Origin: Scylla paramamosain
Taxonomy: Eukaryota > Arthropoda > Malacostraca > Decapoda > Portunidae
Direction: 5' to 3'
Assembly: GCF_035594125.1 (NCBI RefSeq)
Contig: NW_026973672.1
Coordinates: 1,880,001-1,944,000, forward strand
Length of the DNA: 64,000 nt
Part shown: piece by piece, positions 1 through 10,640 of the stretch
How positions within the stretch are numbered: position 1 is the stretch's first letter
Layout of the letters: each line of letters begins with the position of its first letter
Made by a program: the position numbers and the translations under genes
Notes under the pieces: model-generated
What the model saw: only the letters and a program-made list of their open reading frames with translations
Database searches by the model: none
What the model was told of the DNA's origin: nothing

Positions 1-1250
1 AAGTCTTTCAGTTCTGGTACCATCTTTGTTGCTATCCTCTGTATTCTTTCCAGTTTCTGTATATCTTTTTTTCCTATTTGGAGCCCAAACTAACGCTGCG
101 TGCTCCAATTTAGGTTATATCATTCTTGTTATAATTTTCTTCATTATTTCTCTATCTAAATAGTTAAATGCCACCCTAATGTCTGTTAAAAGGCTGTATG
201 TAGAGCCAAATATTATGTTTATGTGCCTTCTTTTTCTTCATGAATTTTTTGTTATTATTTCTCTTCCCATTTTGTAATTCAATGAAGATATCTTTTTACT
301 TTTTCCTATTTCCAACACATGGCATTTTCTGGCACTGAATTCTAGTTTCCATCTTTGGCTCTATGTATGTATCTTGTCAATATCCTTTTGTAACTCCTTG
401 CAGTCATTTTCATCCTTTACTATTTTCATTATTTTTGCATCATCAGCAAAAAGGTTTATATAACTATTTAGATCCTCTGTCATATCATTTACATATATTT
501 GAAACATAATAGGTGCCAACACAGATCCTTGTGGTACCCCACTTGTCACTTTGCACCAACTTGAATTAGTGTCTCTGATTACTGTTCTCAATTCCCTCCC
601 TTGTCAATAATCTTCTGTCTATCTCAACATTGCTCCCTTTAGCCCTCCTTCATTCTCTGACTTCCACATAAGACTTTTGTGTGGAACTTTATCAAATGCT
701 TTTTTAGAGATCCAGGTGTACTGCACAAACCCATCCATCCCTCTCTTGCACTCCATCTATTACTCTTGTACAGAAGCTCAGTAGATTTGTGACACAGGAT
801 ATCCCTTTCCTGAATCCAAATTGCTTTTCTGTAATTATCTTTTCATCTTCTAAATACTGCACCCATCTGTCTTTAATCACTATTTCACAAAGCTTGCTTA
901 CAATACTTGTTAGTGACACTAGTCTGTAATTCAATGGTTCCATTTAACTTCCCTGTTTGTATATTGGGACTTTGTTAGCTCTTTTCCATTCCCTTGGTAC
1001 TTTTCCTTCTCGCAACAAGCTGTTAATTATATCCCATATGGGTTTTTCCATTTGTTCTCTGCATTCTTTTAATATCCATCCATTTACTTGATCTGGTCCC
1101 ACAACTTTTCTAACATCCAGCTCTTCAGCAGTTTCTTCATTTGTTGTCTCTTTACTTGTATTTCCTGTATTCCCTCATTCTGTGATACCACTTTCAGTGC
1201 CACAAAATCAGTTTCCTTTGTAAATGTGGACTGAAAACTCTCATTCATTA
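1..1250 (-). pseudogene. Reverse transcriptase domain of family A LINE, broken
   Basis: The minus strand encodes the RT blocks in order: GPDQVNGWILKECREQM near 1100, then a WKRANKVPIYKQG block, NYRLVSLTSIVSKLCE near 920, GVPQGSVLAPIMFQIYVNDM near 520 and the FADD catalytic motif near 440. The usual YADD is FADD here. The intact RT pieces are 943-704 and 591-361; between them the region that should carry the first catalytic Asp (near VCAVHLDL) runs out of frame. Downstream, at 360-1, the thumb and connection region is readable only across frameshifts, and the gene continues beyond the window. No function is expected. Confidence 0.85.
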
Positions 1251-1299
1251 GTTCACTCATCTCCTCAGTAGTTTCATAAATTCTTCCTTCTCTTCTTAA

Positions 1300-1760
1300 C
1301 TTGTTTATGTCATCCTATGTTTCATTTTCCTGTTTATGTATCGGTAGAAGAGTTCTGGGCTCTTCCTTGCATTTTCTTATTATCTCACTTTCAAAATTTC
1401 TTTCTTCTTCTTTTCTTATTATACCATATTCATTCCTTGCCTTTCTGTATTCTTCCCTAGTATTTGTGTTCAGTTGTCTCATCATTTCCTCCAAGCCCTG
1501 TCCTTTTTCCTTTTTGCTTCTACTCACCTGCCATTATACCATTCATGCTTCCAAATTTACACTTTATAACTTGGCACAAACTGTTGCATCCCCTCTCTAT
1601 ACTTACTCAAAAATATCTCATTTTTCTTGCACTACTTTACCTTTAAATAGTTCTTCCCAGTTAATTTCTCCATAAAATTTATTGAGTTCTGCAAAGTTTG
1701 CCTTAGAATAGTTCTGTCTCCCATTTCAAAATTGTTCATTCCTGTGCAACACTTTTTCCT
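1300..1760 (-). pseudogene. Endonuclease-RT linker of family A LINE
   Basis: The minus strand reads through a basic, helix-rich linker (REEYRKARNEYGIIRKEEER, about 1460-1400) ending in a PIHKQE block that resembles the YINRK segment seen just before RT in arthropod LINEs. Upstream, 1740-1560 gives NYSKANFAELNKFYGEINWE, again typical of this linker. Stops and shifts break the frame. It has no catalytic role that I know of. Confidence 0.7.
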
Positions 1761-3443
1761 CCTGTGGCATTATTTCTATTGTCACATGATCACTTCTTCC
1801 CAGTGGACTCAGACAATGTATACTTGGTCTACTTTCTGGGATTTTTTGTAAACACTAAGTCCAACTGTGATGGTTCTTCTTCTTTGTATCTTGTAAGTTC
1901 GTTCACCCACTGTCTCATTGTATTCACCATCATGGTAAGCATGGTATGGTGGTGATATCACCATGCACTTTTTCACGTCTTTTCGTAGACGTCCAACCCT
2001 TCAGGAAGAAAACAGTTCATGCAGGGAAGCCACACAACGCCTGACTTCTGATCTCTCAAAAATTTCTGATCGGAGTAAAGCAAACTTGGTATTGTTCAAT
2101 GCCTCAAAAACTCAATTCCTCCATCTATCAACTCAACACAACCTTCCAGACAACTATCCCCTCTTCTTCAATGACACTCAACTGTCCCCCTCTTCTACAC
2201 TGAACATCTTTACTTATATTCTGAACTGGAAACTTCACATCTCATCTCTAGCTAAAACATCTTCTATGAAGTTAGGTGTTCTGAGACATCTCCGTTATTT
2301 TTTCTCACCCTTCCAGCTACTAACTCTGTACAGGAGCCTTATCTGTCTATGTATGGAGTATGATTCACATGTCTGGGGGATTCCACTCATACCAGTCTTC
2401 TAGACAGGATGGAATCAAAAGCTTTTCATCTCATCAACTCTCTTCTGTCTTCAGCCTCTTTCTCATTGCTGCAATGTTGCATCTCTAGCTGTCTTCTACC
2501 ACTATTTTCATGCTAACTGCTCTTCTGATCTTGCTAACTGCACGTCTCCCCTCCTCCCATGGCCTCACTGCACAAGACTTGTTTCTCTCACCCCTGTTCT
2601 GTCCACCTCTCTAATGCAAGAGTTAACCAGTATTCTCAGTCAGTCACTCATCCCTTTCTCTGGTAAACTCTGGAACTCCCTGCCTGCTACTGTATTTCCA
2701 CCTTCCTATGATTTGAACTCTTTCAAGAGGGAGGTTTCAAAACACATATCCTTCAATTCTTGACTACTACTTCTGACCCAATCCAGGTCTGGTATCACAG
2801 TGAGCTTTTTTTTTATTGGATTTTTGTTTCCCTTTGCCAGTGTCCCTCCTACATAAAAAAAATAAATAAGTAAATATATATGAAAAATAAGTTCACTCCA
2901 TGACCCAACATTTTCTTTCACTTCCATCTTCTGCCAGTTCATTCCTTTAGTGTTGAAGCTGCCTACTAAAAGCACTTTGTTACTTTTCCTTATCATTTCC
3001 TGTGCTATTTCTTGTTTTTAGTTGTATAGTTTTATATCCATCAGTCTCCCATGCATTAGTTTTTGGTGGTACGTACATCACAGTAACTTTCCTTTTTTTC
3101 ATTTCATTTGATCTTAATCACAACACTCAAAGTTTCTGCCATTCCATCGACATATTCCACTTCCTCAACAACAATATCCTCTTTTACCAATATCATTGTT
3201 CCTCTTCCTCCCTTTCCTTTTCTGTCTCTCCTCCATGCACTACAACCTTCCTTTGCAAATTCCAACTTTATTTCCTCTTAGTGTAATTTCCATTAAATAA
3301 ACCACATCTGGTTTATTGTTCTTTAGGTAGCCTTTAAGTTCCATTTGGCTGAACACCAAACCATCTACATTAGTATACATAATCTTTAAACTTCTGCTTG
3401 GTGTGGTATCTTTGTGGCACCATTTCCTCACTTTCATGTCCAC
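1760..3443 (-). pseudogene. APE-type endonuclease of family A LINE, split by an insertion
   Basis: The first half lies at 3443-2885: SLKIMYTNVDGL and KPDVVYLMEITL match the N-terminal endonuclease blocks (the Glu is expected to bind metal), and KVLLVGSFNTKGMNW near 2980 is the GDFN block with Asp changed to Ser. The second half resumes at about 1945-1760: TMRQWVNELTRYKEEEPSQL, LDLVFT and a broken SDHV block. Between the halves sits a family B copy on the other strand. The frame is shifted and carries stops, so the enzyme is dead. Confidence 0.75.
1948..2870 (+). mobile_element. Family B LINE, 5'-truncated copy nested in family A
   Basis: The + strand matches the C-terminal part of the RT frame that recurs at 18128, 25512, 31344, 51108 and 57433. 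It starts just at the DD-T-LHFST segment that follows the RT active site, runs through [13 protein letters not shown] and [13 protein letters not shown], and ends with the family's 3' signature (TTGCCAGTGTCCCTCCTACA followed by an A-rich tail near 2855-2870). The frame is shifted near 2400. It interrupts the family A endonuclease and is therefore the younger insertion. I did not find a clear target-site duplication. Confidence 0.85.
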
Positions 3444-3942
3444 AACTTTCCAAGCAAATCTCCTTGCTTGTTCTTGTGTTCTCTCCTCATTTTTTGACTG
3501 GGCCTCTACTCTACTACTTTCCTCTACTTTACTCTTTCAGTTTACTTCTCTCTCCTTTATTCATATTTATTCATTCCTTCTACTTTTGCCAATTTTCTTG
3601 TTCTTTGCAAGACATATTTCACTGCTGTTTGTGCCATGAATCTTATTTTCATTGGTCTTGTTCCATTTTCATTGTATTTTTCAATCCTGTAAACCTCTTC
3701 AATTTGTTCAACTATCTCCTCTCATTCCTCTGCCACTTCTGCTATAATTTCCTTAGTCTTTTTTGCCTCTTCTTTCTCTCTAGCTATTTTCATTAGTAAG
3801 TTCTTCTCCTTGACCCCAAATACCACCACAAACATCTTTCTCTGCACGATGTCTCTCACAAGATTACTTTTTTTCCTTTATTATTTTAATCAATTGCTTT
3901 TCCATGTCCTTATTGTGTTCCTGTTGCTGTTGCCTTATGATC

Positions 3943-4028
3943 TTATCTATATTCACCTTTTGTTGTTGTTCTCTCTCTTCTTTCCAACTTTTGACTTCTG
4001 CTGTCACTGACTCTCACTTTCCCAACCT

Positions 4029-4087
<59 letters not shown>

Positions 4088-4534
4088 AAAGCTTTCTTTA
4101 ACTCCTCGTTCTCTTCCTTGAGTTTCTTGATTTCTTTATAGTACTTCTTGTTTAAGTTCACTATTATTGTCACCTCTTCTCTCAGTTCTTTGTTTTCTTT
4201 TTCTCTTTCCATCTTCCTCTTCTTCATCTCTATTATATCACTGGATATCTTTTTACATTGCCACCACCCACCTCTCTCTCTCTTCCTTCCATGTCTTTAT
4301 TATTGCTAAGTTATGAATTTATCATATTTTCACATTTTCTTCAATTTTCCATATTTGTTTATTTGTATAAGCTACACTGAGGTCTTCTTCCTTGAAACCC
4401 TCAAAAATATTTGCTGTGTCCGCCACCATCTTCCTTCTTGGTATCACTGACAAGACAATGTTTACCCATACACTACTCTCCCATTCACCTTTTTGCTCAC
4501 TTCCCAATTTACACTTCACTTCCCCTGCACTCAC
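3943..4534 (-). pseudogene. Coiled-coil leader ORF of family A LINE
   Basis: Two minus-strand frames, 4534-4322 and 4227-3943, lie upstream of the endonuclease. The second is almost all charged heptads (KENKELREEV, KYYKEIKKLKEENEELKKAL), the coiled-coil pattern common in LINE ORF1-type leaders. It runs into an in-frame (CT)n array (about 4032-4084 on the + strand) that adds a run of Glu-Arg pairs. The family role, by analogy, is RNA binding and multimer formation; I cannot show it here. The two frames are separated by a gap with a shift. Confidence 0.5.
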
Positions 4535-4648
4535 ACATCACACAATTCCCTCTTATAGAGACAGGACTCAAGCTCGGGCACCCTGTACAACCAAAACTTA
4601 GGTAACTCCTTAGAGCTGCTGTGGATGTGTCCAATTAGCTGGGCAGCA

Positions 4649-4650
<2 letters not shown>

Positions 4651-4698
<48 letters not shown>
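4651..4698. repeat. (GT)n microsatellite
   Basis: About 24 GT units lie between the presumed 5' end of the family A LINE and the left end of the mariner-type element. Confidence 0.95.
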
Positions 4699-4701
<3 letters not shown>

Positions 4702-4708
4702 AACAATA

Positions 4709-5518
4709 CAGGGTGTACCATGAATTAAGGTACATACCTTAGGATATGATAGTTCAACTAATCCTAAGTCAAAAATACTCTATACACACACATGTTGTTT
4801 GCTTTATTTTGTGAGAAATTAACCTGTAAGTTGTGTGTTGTGGGAGCGGCTTCCCTGGGATCAGTTTCCTGATGAAGGAAACTGTGGAGATCCACAGGAA
4901 TAGCCAGCAAGATCCCTTCACCTAACACCAACGGATTTCTTTCCTTTGGGGACTCATGAAATCCTTGGTATACAAGAACAAATCACGTTACAGAGAGGAG
5001 TTGATTCACAGCATTAAGGAAGCTGCAGAGCAGATAAGGAATGACAGGAGCAAAAAGATGCACTTTGGCTATCACTTGATTGACAAGGCTTGCCATTTAA
5101 ATGTCAAGATGATAACTGTCAAAGGGGATGACATTTGCAGTGAACTGCCATGTGTGTTTTAAAAAGTAGCACTGAATAACCGCTGTATTGCTGTGTTACC
5201 TGCACATTTTCTTCACTGGCACATACAAAAATTTAATCTGTTATTTGCTATTTCCTGTAAAGATTTGACTGCATACAATGTACACAAAAATTTATCACTT
5301 AATGCTACGCAGCATCACGCGAGTACGTAGCGAGCCAAGGAGGGGAGGAAGGAGGCGGAGGCACACCCAGGCAAGCAGCTCCCGCAACTCACAACTTAGC
5401 TACACATTAATTTCTCACAAAATAAAACAAAACAGCATATGTGTATAGAGTATTTTCAACTTAGAATTACTTGAACTATCATACCTAAAGTGTGTACCTA
5501 AACTTGCAGGACACCCTG
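4709..5518 (+). mobile_element. Tc1/mariner-superfamily element with long terminal inverted repeats, internally decayed
   Basis: The left end (CAGGGTGTACCATG from 4709) and the right end (GCAGGACACCCTG to 5518) are inverted copies, and the similarity continues inward for about 170 bp on each side (for example TTTTGTGAGAAATTAA at 4815 and its complement near 5410). Both ends abut TA (4707-4708 and 5519-5520), the target duplication of this superfamily. The interior holds a C-terminal transposase remnant. At about 810 bp it is shorter than a usual 1.3 kb autonomous mariner, so an internal deletion is likely. The TIRs are longer than the roughly 30 bp of classic mariners. Confidence 0.85.
4917..5162 (+). 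pseudogene. Mariner-type transposase C-terminal remnant
   Basis: LTPTDFF followed, after a one-base shift, by LWGLMKSLVYKNK matches the block around the third catalytic acidic residue of mariner transposases (LTPxDFFLWG). After it comes YREELIHSIKEAAEQI, similar to the helix that follows in the family. The remaining frame from 4956 to the stop at 5160-5162 gives 68 residues. The N-terminal helix-turn-helix and the first two acidic residues were not found, so the copy cannot be active. Confidence 0.75.
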
Positions 5519-5939
5519 TAAAAACTAAGCAAAACACAACAATCTACTGCTAAAACACTGGGCATTACAAGCTTAATTCCTATACAGTTATTTCCAGTAG
5601 TCAGGATAAAGTCAGGTTACACTGGTTTAGGTAACATAAGGTAAGACTAGATTCACATGCATACACGTGCAGGCACACTATATGTACACACCAGCATATG
5701 TGAGGAACTGGTACAGCCTCTCCTGGGAGTCCACGTACCTTCCTATCTTGGTCACTTCAGACGCGCCTCTTCTGGTAATGCAGACAGTGACATTCATTCG
5801 CCTCCAACAAAGGCCCTGTTATGAGAGTTAAGGATGTGAGGTAAGGCTACAGCTTGAAATGTGCATTCCCCAATATCCCAGTGCCTTTTCTTTATTAACA
5901 GGCTCTAATAGTGTTTGGAGCTCCCGTGATTGGAGTGGT
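5519..5939. other. No gene recognised
   Basis: Unique-looking sequence between the mariner-type element and the 82-bp repeat. I see no coding frame, RNA gene or repeat in it. Confidence 0.5.
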
Positions 5940-6258
5940 AATTTAAAAGGCTTTAGTGGATGTTATTAGGGTTTTCAAGGGCATTTTCATGATTCAAGTA
6001 ATGGTTTAATAAGGTTAGTAATAGTTTAACAGACTTTAATGGATGTTACCAGGGTTTTCAAGGGTGTTTTTATGATCAAGTAATGGTTTAATAATGCTAG
6101 TGACAGTTTAACAAGTTTCAGTGGATGTTGTCAGGGTTTGCAAGGATGTTTCTGTGATTCAAGTAATGGTTTAAAAGGGTTAATGATACTTTAACAGGTT
6201 TTAGCACATGTTGTTATGGTTTGCAAGGGTGTTTTCATGATTCCAGTAACAGATTAAG
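5940..6258. repeat. Minisatellite, about 82-bp unit, nearly four copies
   Basis: Units start near 5949, 6032, 6114 and 6197 and share a core of TTTAGTGGATGTT, AGGGTTTTCAAGGGTGTTTT and CAAGTAATGGTTTAA. Copies differ at many positions, so it is old. Confidence 0.85.
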
Positions 6259-6777
<519 letters not shown>

Positions 6778-6879
6778 AGCATGCAAGAACAGAAATAAAT
6801 GGAGAGAAGAATACTGAAAGAGATGAGAGAATGAGTTAGTGCACGCAAAAATGAGAAAACATGCATAGACAAAAAATAA

Positions 6880-8514
6880 ATGAAGGTCAGAATGATGAGA
6901 GAGAGAAGGATGAGAGGAGGAAGAGAAGAGATAAGTGGGGAGACGAATGCTGAGAGAGAAATCGGCGAGGTGATAAGACGCATCGTGGGTAAATGCGTCA
7001 TGACGGTGGTCAAGGACGACGTAAGGAGGGCAGCGGGGAACCTGCAAGTATGTGCAGGTCAGCAGGCAGGAGGGGAAGCCGCCATCCACGCTATGAGGGA
7101 AATGTTCAGTGAAGACAATTGTGAAGCGGTGTTATTAGTGGACGCCAAAAACGCTTTCAACACTATTAACAGAAAAACAATGCTTCACAACATTCGAGTA
7201 AAATGTCCCTCTCTGGCACAATATGTAGAAAACACATATAGTGACCCCTCGGATTTGTACATATGTAGTAATAGTGGTAATAGTGTTAAGGTGTTAAAGT
7301 CCATGGAAGGGACAACACAAGGTGACCCAGTGGCCATGGCGATGTACGCCCTCGGACTTTCAGTGCTGCAACAAGTTATCTCATATGGGAAAACGAGTGT
7401 GAAGCAAGTGGCGTACGCGGATGACCTGTCAGGGGCCGGCAAAATAACAGACTTGAAAAAATGGTGGGGCTTAGTGAACGACAATGGTCCCATCATAGGG
7501 TACACACCCAATGCCGCTAAGTCCGTCCTTATTGTAAAGCCTGAACACTATGACAGTGCAGTGGATAGCTTCAGTGGCAGTGGAGTTATAATAACAAAGG
7601 ATGGACAACGGCATCTGGGTGCTGTCATCGGAACAGAGGAGTTCAAGAAGGAGTACATAGGAGAAAAGGTGAAGGAGTGGATACATGAGGTGGAAGTCCT
7701 GTCTGACATGGCCAGGACTGAGCCTCATGCAACCTACTCTGCCTACACCCACGGCTTGCAGCATCGATGGAGATTCGCCATGCGCACCATCCCAGGCATC
7801 AGCCCTCTCCTTGCACCACTGGAGGTCTCGATAAGGAACACCTTCCTCCCAGCGTTACTGAGATACCACACCATCGGAGATGGGGAAAGGGCGCTGCTCG
7901 AACTTCCACCAAGACTGGGCGGGATGGGAATCACCTCCCCTGAGAAGTTGGCGACTGTGGAGAACCTCAACTCCCTCAAGCTCACCAGGTCCCTCACAGA
8001 GAAGATCATTGCTCAGGACGCACATGGTGAAATAGCCCAAAGTGCAGTCACTGAGCAAGGACGAATTATATCTAGAGATAGGCAACAACATCAACAAAAC
8101 TGTCTCGAAGACCTGATAAACATCCTGCCTGCAACCACAGTGAGAAAAATCCTCACTGCACAGGAAACGGGAGCCTCTAACTGGCTAACGTCACTGCCCA
8201 TCAGAGCGAAGGGCTTCAGCCTCAACAAACAAGAATTTGTCGACGCCATTGCTCTGAGGTACGGCTGGCCGATGGAAGGACTCCCCAGTACTTGTGTGTG
8301 TGGCTCCCCCAATGACGTCAACCACACCATGACGTGCAAAAAGGGGGGATTCGTATGTATCAGGCACGATGAGGTGAGAGATCTGACCGCCAGCATGCTC
8401 AGGGAGGTGTGCCACGATGTCTCCACTGAACCGACCCTGAATGGTCCCCTCCCCAGATGGGGACTCGGAGGCTGGTGTAGGAGTCGCCATGATGATTTTG
8501 AAATTTTTGAGTGA
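6880..8514 (+). CDS. Reverse transcriptase fragment with C-terminal zinc cluster (family D), open for 544 codons
   Basis: One uninterrupted frame. The first 25 or so residues are read-through of purine-rich DNA and probably not part of the original protein. From about residue 27 the RT blocks follow: LQVCAGQQAGGEAAIHAM, VLLVDAKNAFNTIN (first catalytic Asp, residue about 88), EGTTQGDPVAMAMYALG (about 143-159), VAYADDLSGAG (catalytic Asp pair, about 177) and NAAKSVLIVKP. A long connection region ends in CVCG...HTMTC, a C-x-C-H-C type cluster (about residues 474-486), then RHDEVRDLTASMLREVCHD. The start ATG is only the first in the frame; the true N-terminus is lost. All three RT Asp residues remain. 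The last 25 residues look unrelated to the family. It is most likely a truncated retroelement gene, less likely a retained RT-derived gene. Confidence 0.75.
   Translation: MKVRMMRERRMRGGREEISGETNAEREIGEVIRRIVGKCVMTVVKDDVRRAAGNLQVCAGQQAGGEAAIHAMREMFSEDNCEAVLLVDAKNAFNTINRKTMLHNIRVKCPSLAQYVENTYSDPSDLYICSNSGNSVKVLKSMEGTTQGDPVAMAMYALGLSVLQQVISYGKTSVKQVAYADDLSGAGKITDLKKWWGLVNDNGPIIGYTPNAAKSVLIVKPEHYDSAVDSFSGSGVIITKDGQRHLGAVIGTEEFKKEYIGEKVKEWIHEVEVLSDMARTEPHATYSAYTHGLQHRWRFAMRTIPGISPLLAPLEVSIRNTFLPALLRYHTIGDGERALLELPPRLGGMGITSPEKLATVENLNSLKLTRSLTEKIIAQDAHGEIAQSAVTEQGRIISRDRQQHQQNCLEDLINILPATTVRKILTAQETGASNWLTSLPIRAKGFSLNKQEFVDAIALRYGWPMEGLPSTCVCGSPNDVNHTMTCKKGGFVCIRHDEVRDLTASMLREVCHDVSTEPTLNGPLPRWGLGGWCRSRHDDFEIFE
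6955..8490 (+). mobile_element. Family D retroelement fragment, 5'- and 3'-truncated
   Basis: Recognisable RT homology starts abruptly near 6955 (IGEVIRRIVGKCVM) and fades near 8450, after a Cys/His cluster. No poly-A or simple tail follows. The RT is of the EGTTQGDP type rather than the GVPQGSVLSP type of the other LINEs here. I recall such RTs from invertebrate genomes with a C-terminal nuclease-like segment after the zinc cluster; that segment is missing. The clade is not certain. Confidence 0.75.
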
Positions 8515-8855
8515 AGGGTGTGTGTGTTTTTAGGTGCTTGTAGTTTTGTGTGGAGGAAGAGAGTTGTCTTTAGAGAGCAGGCTGTGACTGCCCCCTTGTG
8601 TTGTGAGACACAAAGGGAAACATTCAGTGAGGTCACAGCTGGTTTTAATGATAAATTCACAGCACACCCTGAACAGTGCTTTAGACCTCACTGGGAGTAA
8701 TTATCGTTTCGGCAGGTGTCTACTGCCTCCTTCTATAACTAATGTCAAGGTTTGTCACACTGTTTTCTTATGTAATACCAGTAACCAATTGCAGTCACAT
8801 GAAAATCAATAAAATACATGGTTGGGTAAACATGTAATGCAATAATACTATATAC
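8515..8855. other. No gene recognised
   Basis: Sequence between the family D fragment and the last recognised Harbinger exon. Further transposase exons would be expected here on the minus strand, but I could not identify any. Confidence 0.4.
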
Positions 8856-9050
8856 CTGAAAAATCTGAAGCAGTAGCTGAGGATCACTCCATTCGCATCA
8901 CAAACAAGTTGGATTTTCAGAGGGAGTGATAGCTTTTCCAGTTAAAGTAGAGGGCCTTGTCCACTCTTCGGGCCTTGATGGCAATGTGGGTGCCTGTGCA
9001 CACAAAAGAAAGTATTAGATGATCATGATACACAATAGCTACATATATCT

Positions 9051-9055
<5 letters not shown>

Positions 9056-9088
<33 letters not shown>
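9056..9088. repeat. (TA)n microsatellite in Harbinger intron 2
   Basis: Short TA array inside the intron between exons 2 and 3 of the transposase pseudogene. Confidence 0.95.
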
Positions 9089-9091
<3 letters not shown>

Positions 9092-9492
9092 TCCCTGCAC
9101 TGGATATGCACACAGTATACATAAGATATGAAAACTTTTTAATGCTTAACAAGAACTTGAGGTTGCGAGATACCTTTCACTCAAAGTAAACACTGATGAA
9201 GTGATAGATTATAACAATAGCAATAAATTTTAAACAAAATATATTATTGTTAATCTTACTATCAATGGCCCCAATAACTCTTAAGAAATTTTCGGTCCTG
9301 AAGAACTGCTGTGCAGTCCTCCTTTGATCAAGGTGTGTTGAAGGCATCTTGATTTCCTGCACTGACTTATCACTCAACACGATGCACACACACTCGAAGA
9401 CCCTGCTGACGCTTGCGTAAGTCCTGAAAGCAGATTATAAGCCATTAGTTTTCATTTTATTTGTTTTAAATAAGATACGTCTTTCTGCTGTA

Positions 9493-9495
<3 letters not shown>

Positions 9496-9529
<34 letters not shown>
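9496..9529. repeat. Poly-A tract in Harbinger intron 1
   Basis: About 34 consecutive A. No retroelement body was recognised next to it, nor next to the similar tract at 9849-9869. Confidence 0.9.
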
Positions 9530-9531
<2 letters not shown>

Positions 9532-10640
9532 GGCAACAAATTCAATGATCCCTCTATATGTAGTGCACCATTCAAGTACACCCAGGTGTACTTGATGGCA
9601 CGTTTGGTAAGGTTAGCATCATCCCTCATCCCTCTTTATTAATTATACACTCACATATTTTGACACTAGGAACTAATCTTGACATATTCCTAACACTGGA
9701 TTACAACTTTATAAACCGTGGCATGCAGTAAATTGGCTTTTATGCCTTTTACCCTTGAAAGTCAGCCACACTTAAATATTATTCACCATATTGAACATCA
9801 GTTTATTCACCTACAAAAGTTATTAATGGGATATTGTGCAATTTGTAAAAAAAAAAAAAAAAAAAAAAATAGTAGTATATAATTGTTTAGAGTCCCCTCT
9901 TGTCCTTATTACACGTCTATCCTCTTCCATTCTTTCGCATATACCTCTTGATAAACCTGGAAATATAGTATAAGGTTGGGGGAGATGTGCCCCCGTCCTT
10001 TAGGGGTGTTCCAGAAGTTATGCTAACTTATATTAGTGTCCTTAAGGGTGGGTCTAGCCCCCGTGGTTACGTTAGATTAGGTAATGTTTCATATAAAAGT
10101 GTACGGTGACTAACCTAACCACTGTTAACCTCTGGGTGGCCTTCGCCCATCCCCTGAACCCACTGAAGAACAGGGTCACTTCTTCCTCGCCTTAAAGTTA
10201 CGTTTTGTGTACCTAAAGGTATATGCGAAGAATGTAAGAGAATAGACCAGTAATGAGGTCAGGGAAAGGGCTCCCTGACAATTTCCAAAACAGCCAGCCC
10301 CTGTGCTGAATGAAGCATGCAACACCAGTATCATCTTACCTGCAGTGTCTCCAATGACGTTTTGGAAGGACCCACTGGCAAACAATCTCAGGGCCAACAA
10401 AACTTGGGTGTGAGTTGGTAATGCCTGGCTATGCCTTGTTCTTCTCTCCAGCTGAGACTGCATCTTCTCAAACAAGAGGATTAGGTCTGCCTAGGGAAGT
10501 GGTATTTGAGCATCAGCTCATTATCACTCAATGCCAAGAAATCAAGGCGATTCCGAAAGCGCCTTTCTTGCCTCAAGGCACGAACGTGGAAGTATGCAAA
10601 GAAAATATCCAATATATGCAGAAGTTAGTTAACTAACTAC

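Larger units (their letters stand above)
1..4620 (-). mobile_element. Decayed non-LTR retrotransposon, family A (CR1/jockey-like), minus strand, interrupted
   Basis: Read on the minus strand, the parts come in LINE order: a coiled-coil leader (about 4534-3943), an APE-type endonuclease (3443-2885, resuming 1945-1760), a linker (1700-1300) and a reverse transcriptase (1250-1) that runs off the left edge. The frame is broken many times by stops and shifts, so this is a dead copy. A family B LINE in the opposite orientation (about 1948-2870) splits the endonuclease. The RT thumb region near 1-200 has the pattern LEHAALVWAPNRKKDIQKLE, typical of this arthropod LINE group. The exact 5' end is unclear; the (GT)n at 4651 is a likely outer limit. 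The assignment to CR1 versus jockey is tentative. Confidence 0.85.
8856..10640 (-). pseudogene. PIF/Harbinger (HARBI1-like) transposase gene, three exons, frameshifted
   Basis: The minus strand carries three exons. Exon 1 (about 10640-10340) reads RRFRNRLDFLALSDNELMLK, then after a shift QALPTHTQVLLALRLFASGS and FQNVIGDTAG, followed by donor GTAAG at 10339. Exon 2 (9423-9260) follows an acceptor TTTCAG and reads SVSRVFECVCIVLSD, FFRTENFLRVIGAID, then donor GTAAG. Exon 3 (8993-8856) follows CACAG and reads THIAIKARRVDKALYFNWKS, then after a shift QLVCDANGVILSYC, donor GTATA. These are the HARBI1/PIF DDE nuclease blocks; the Asp in GAID is the first catalytic residue. At least three frameshifts are present (near 10475, near 9410 and near 8930). 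Later exons with the other catalytic residues and any terminal inverted repeats were not found. Confidence 0.8.

Noticed and set aside
7471..8660. Minus-strand frames of 80-189 codons opposite the family D RT
   Set aside because: They are shadows of the + strand RT frame and have no motif of their own.
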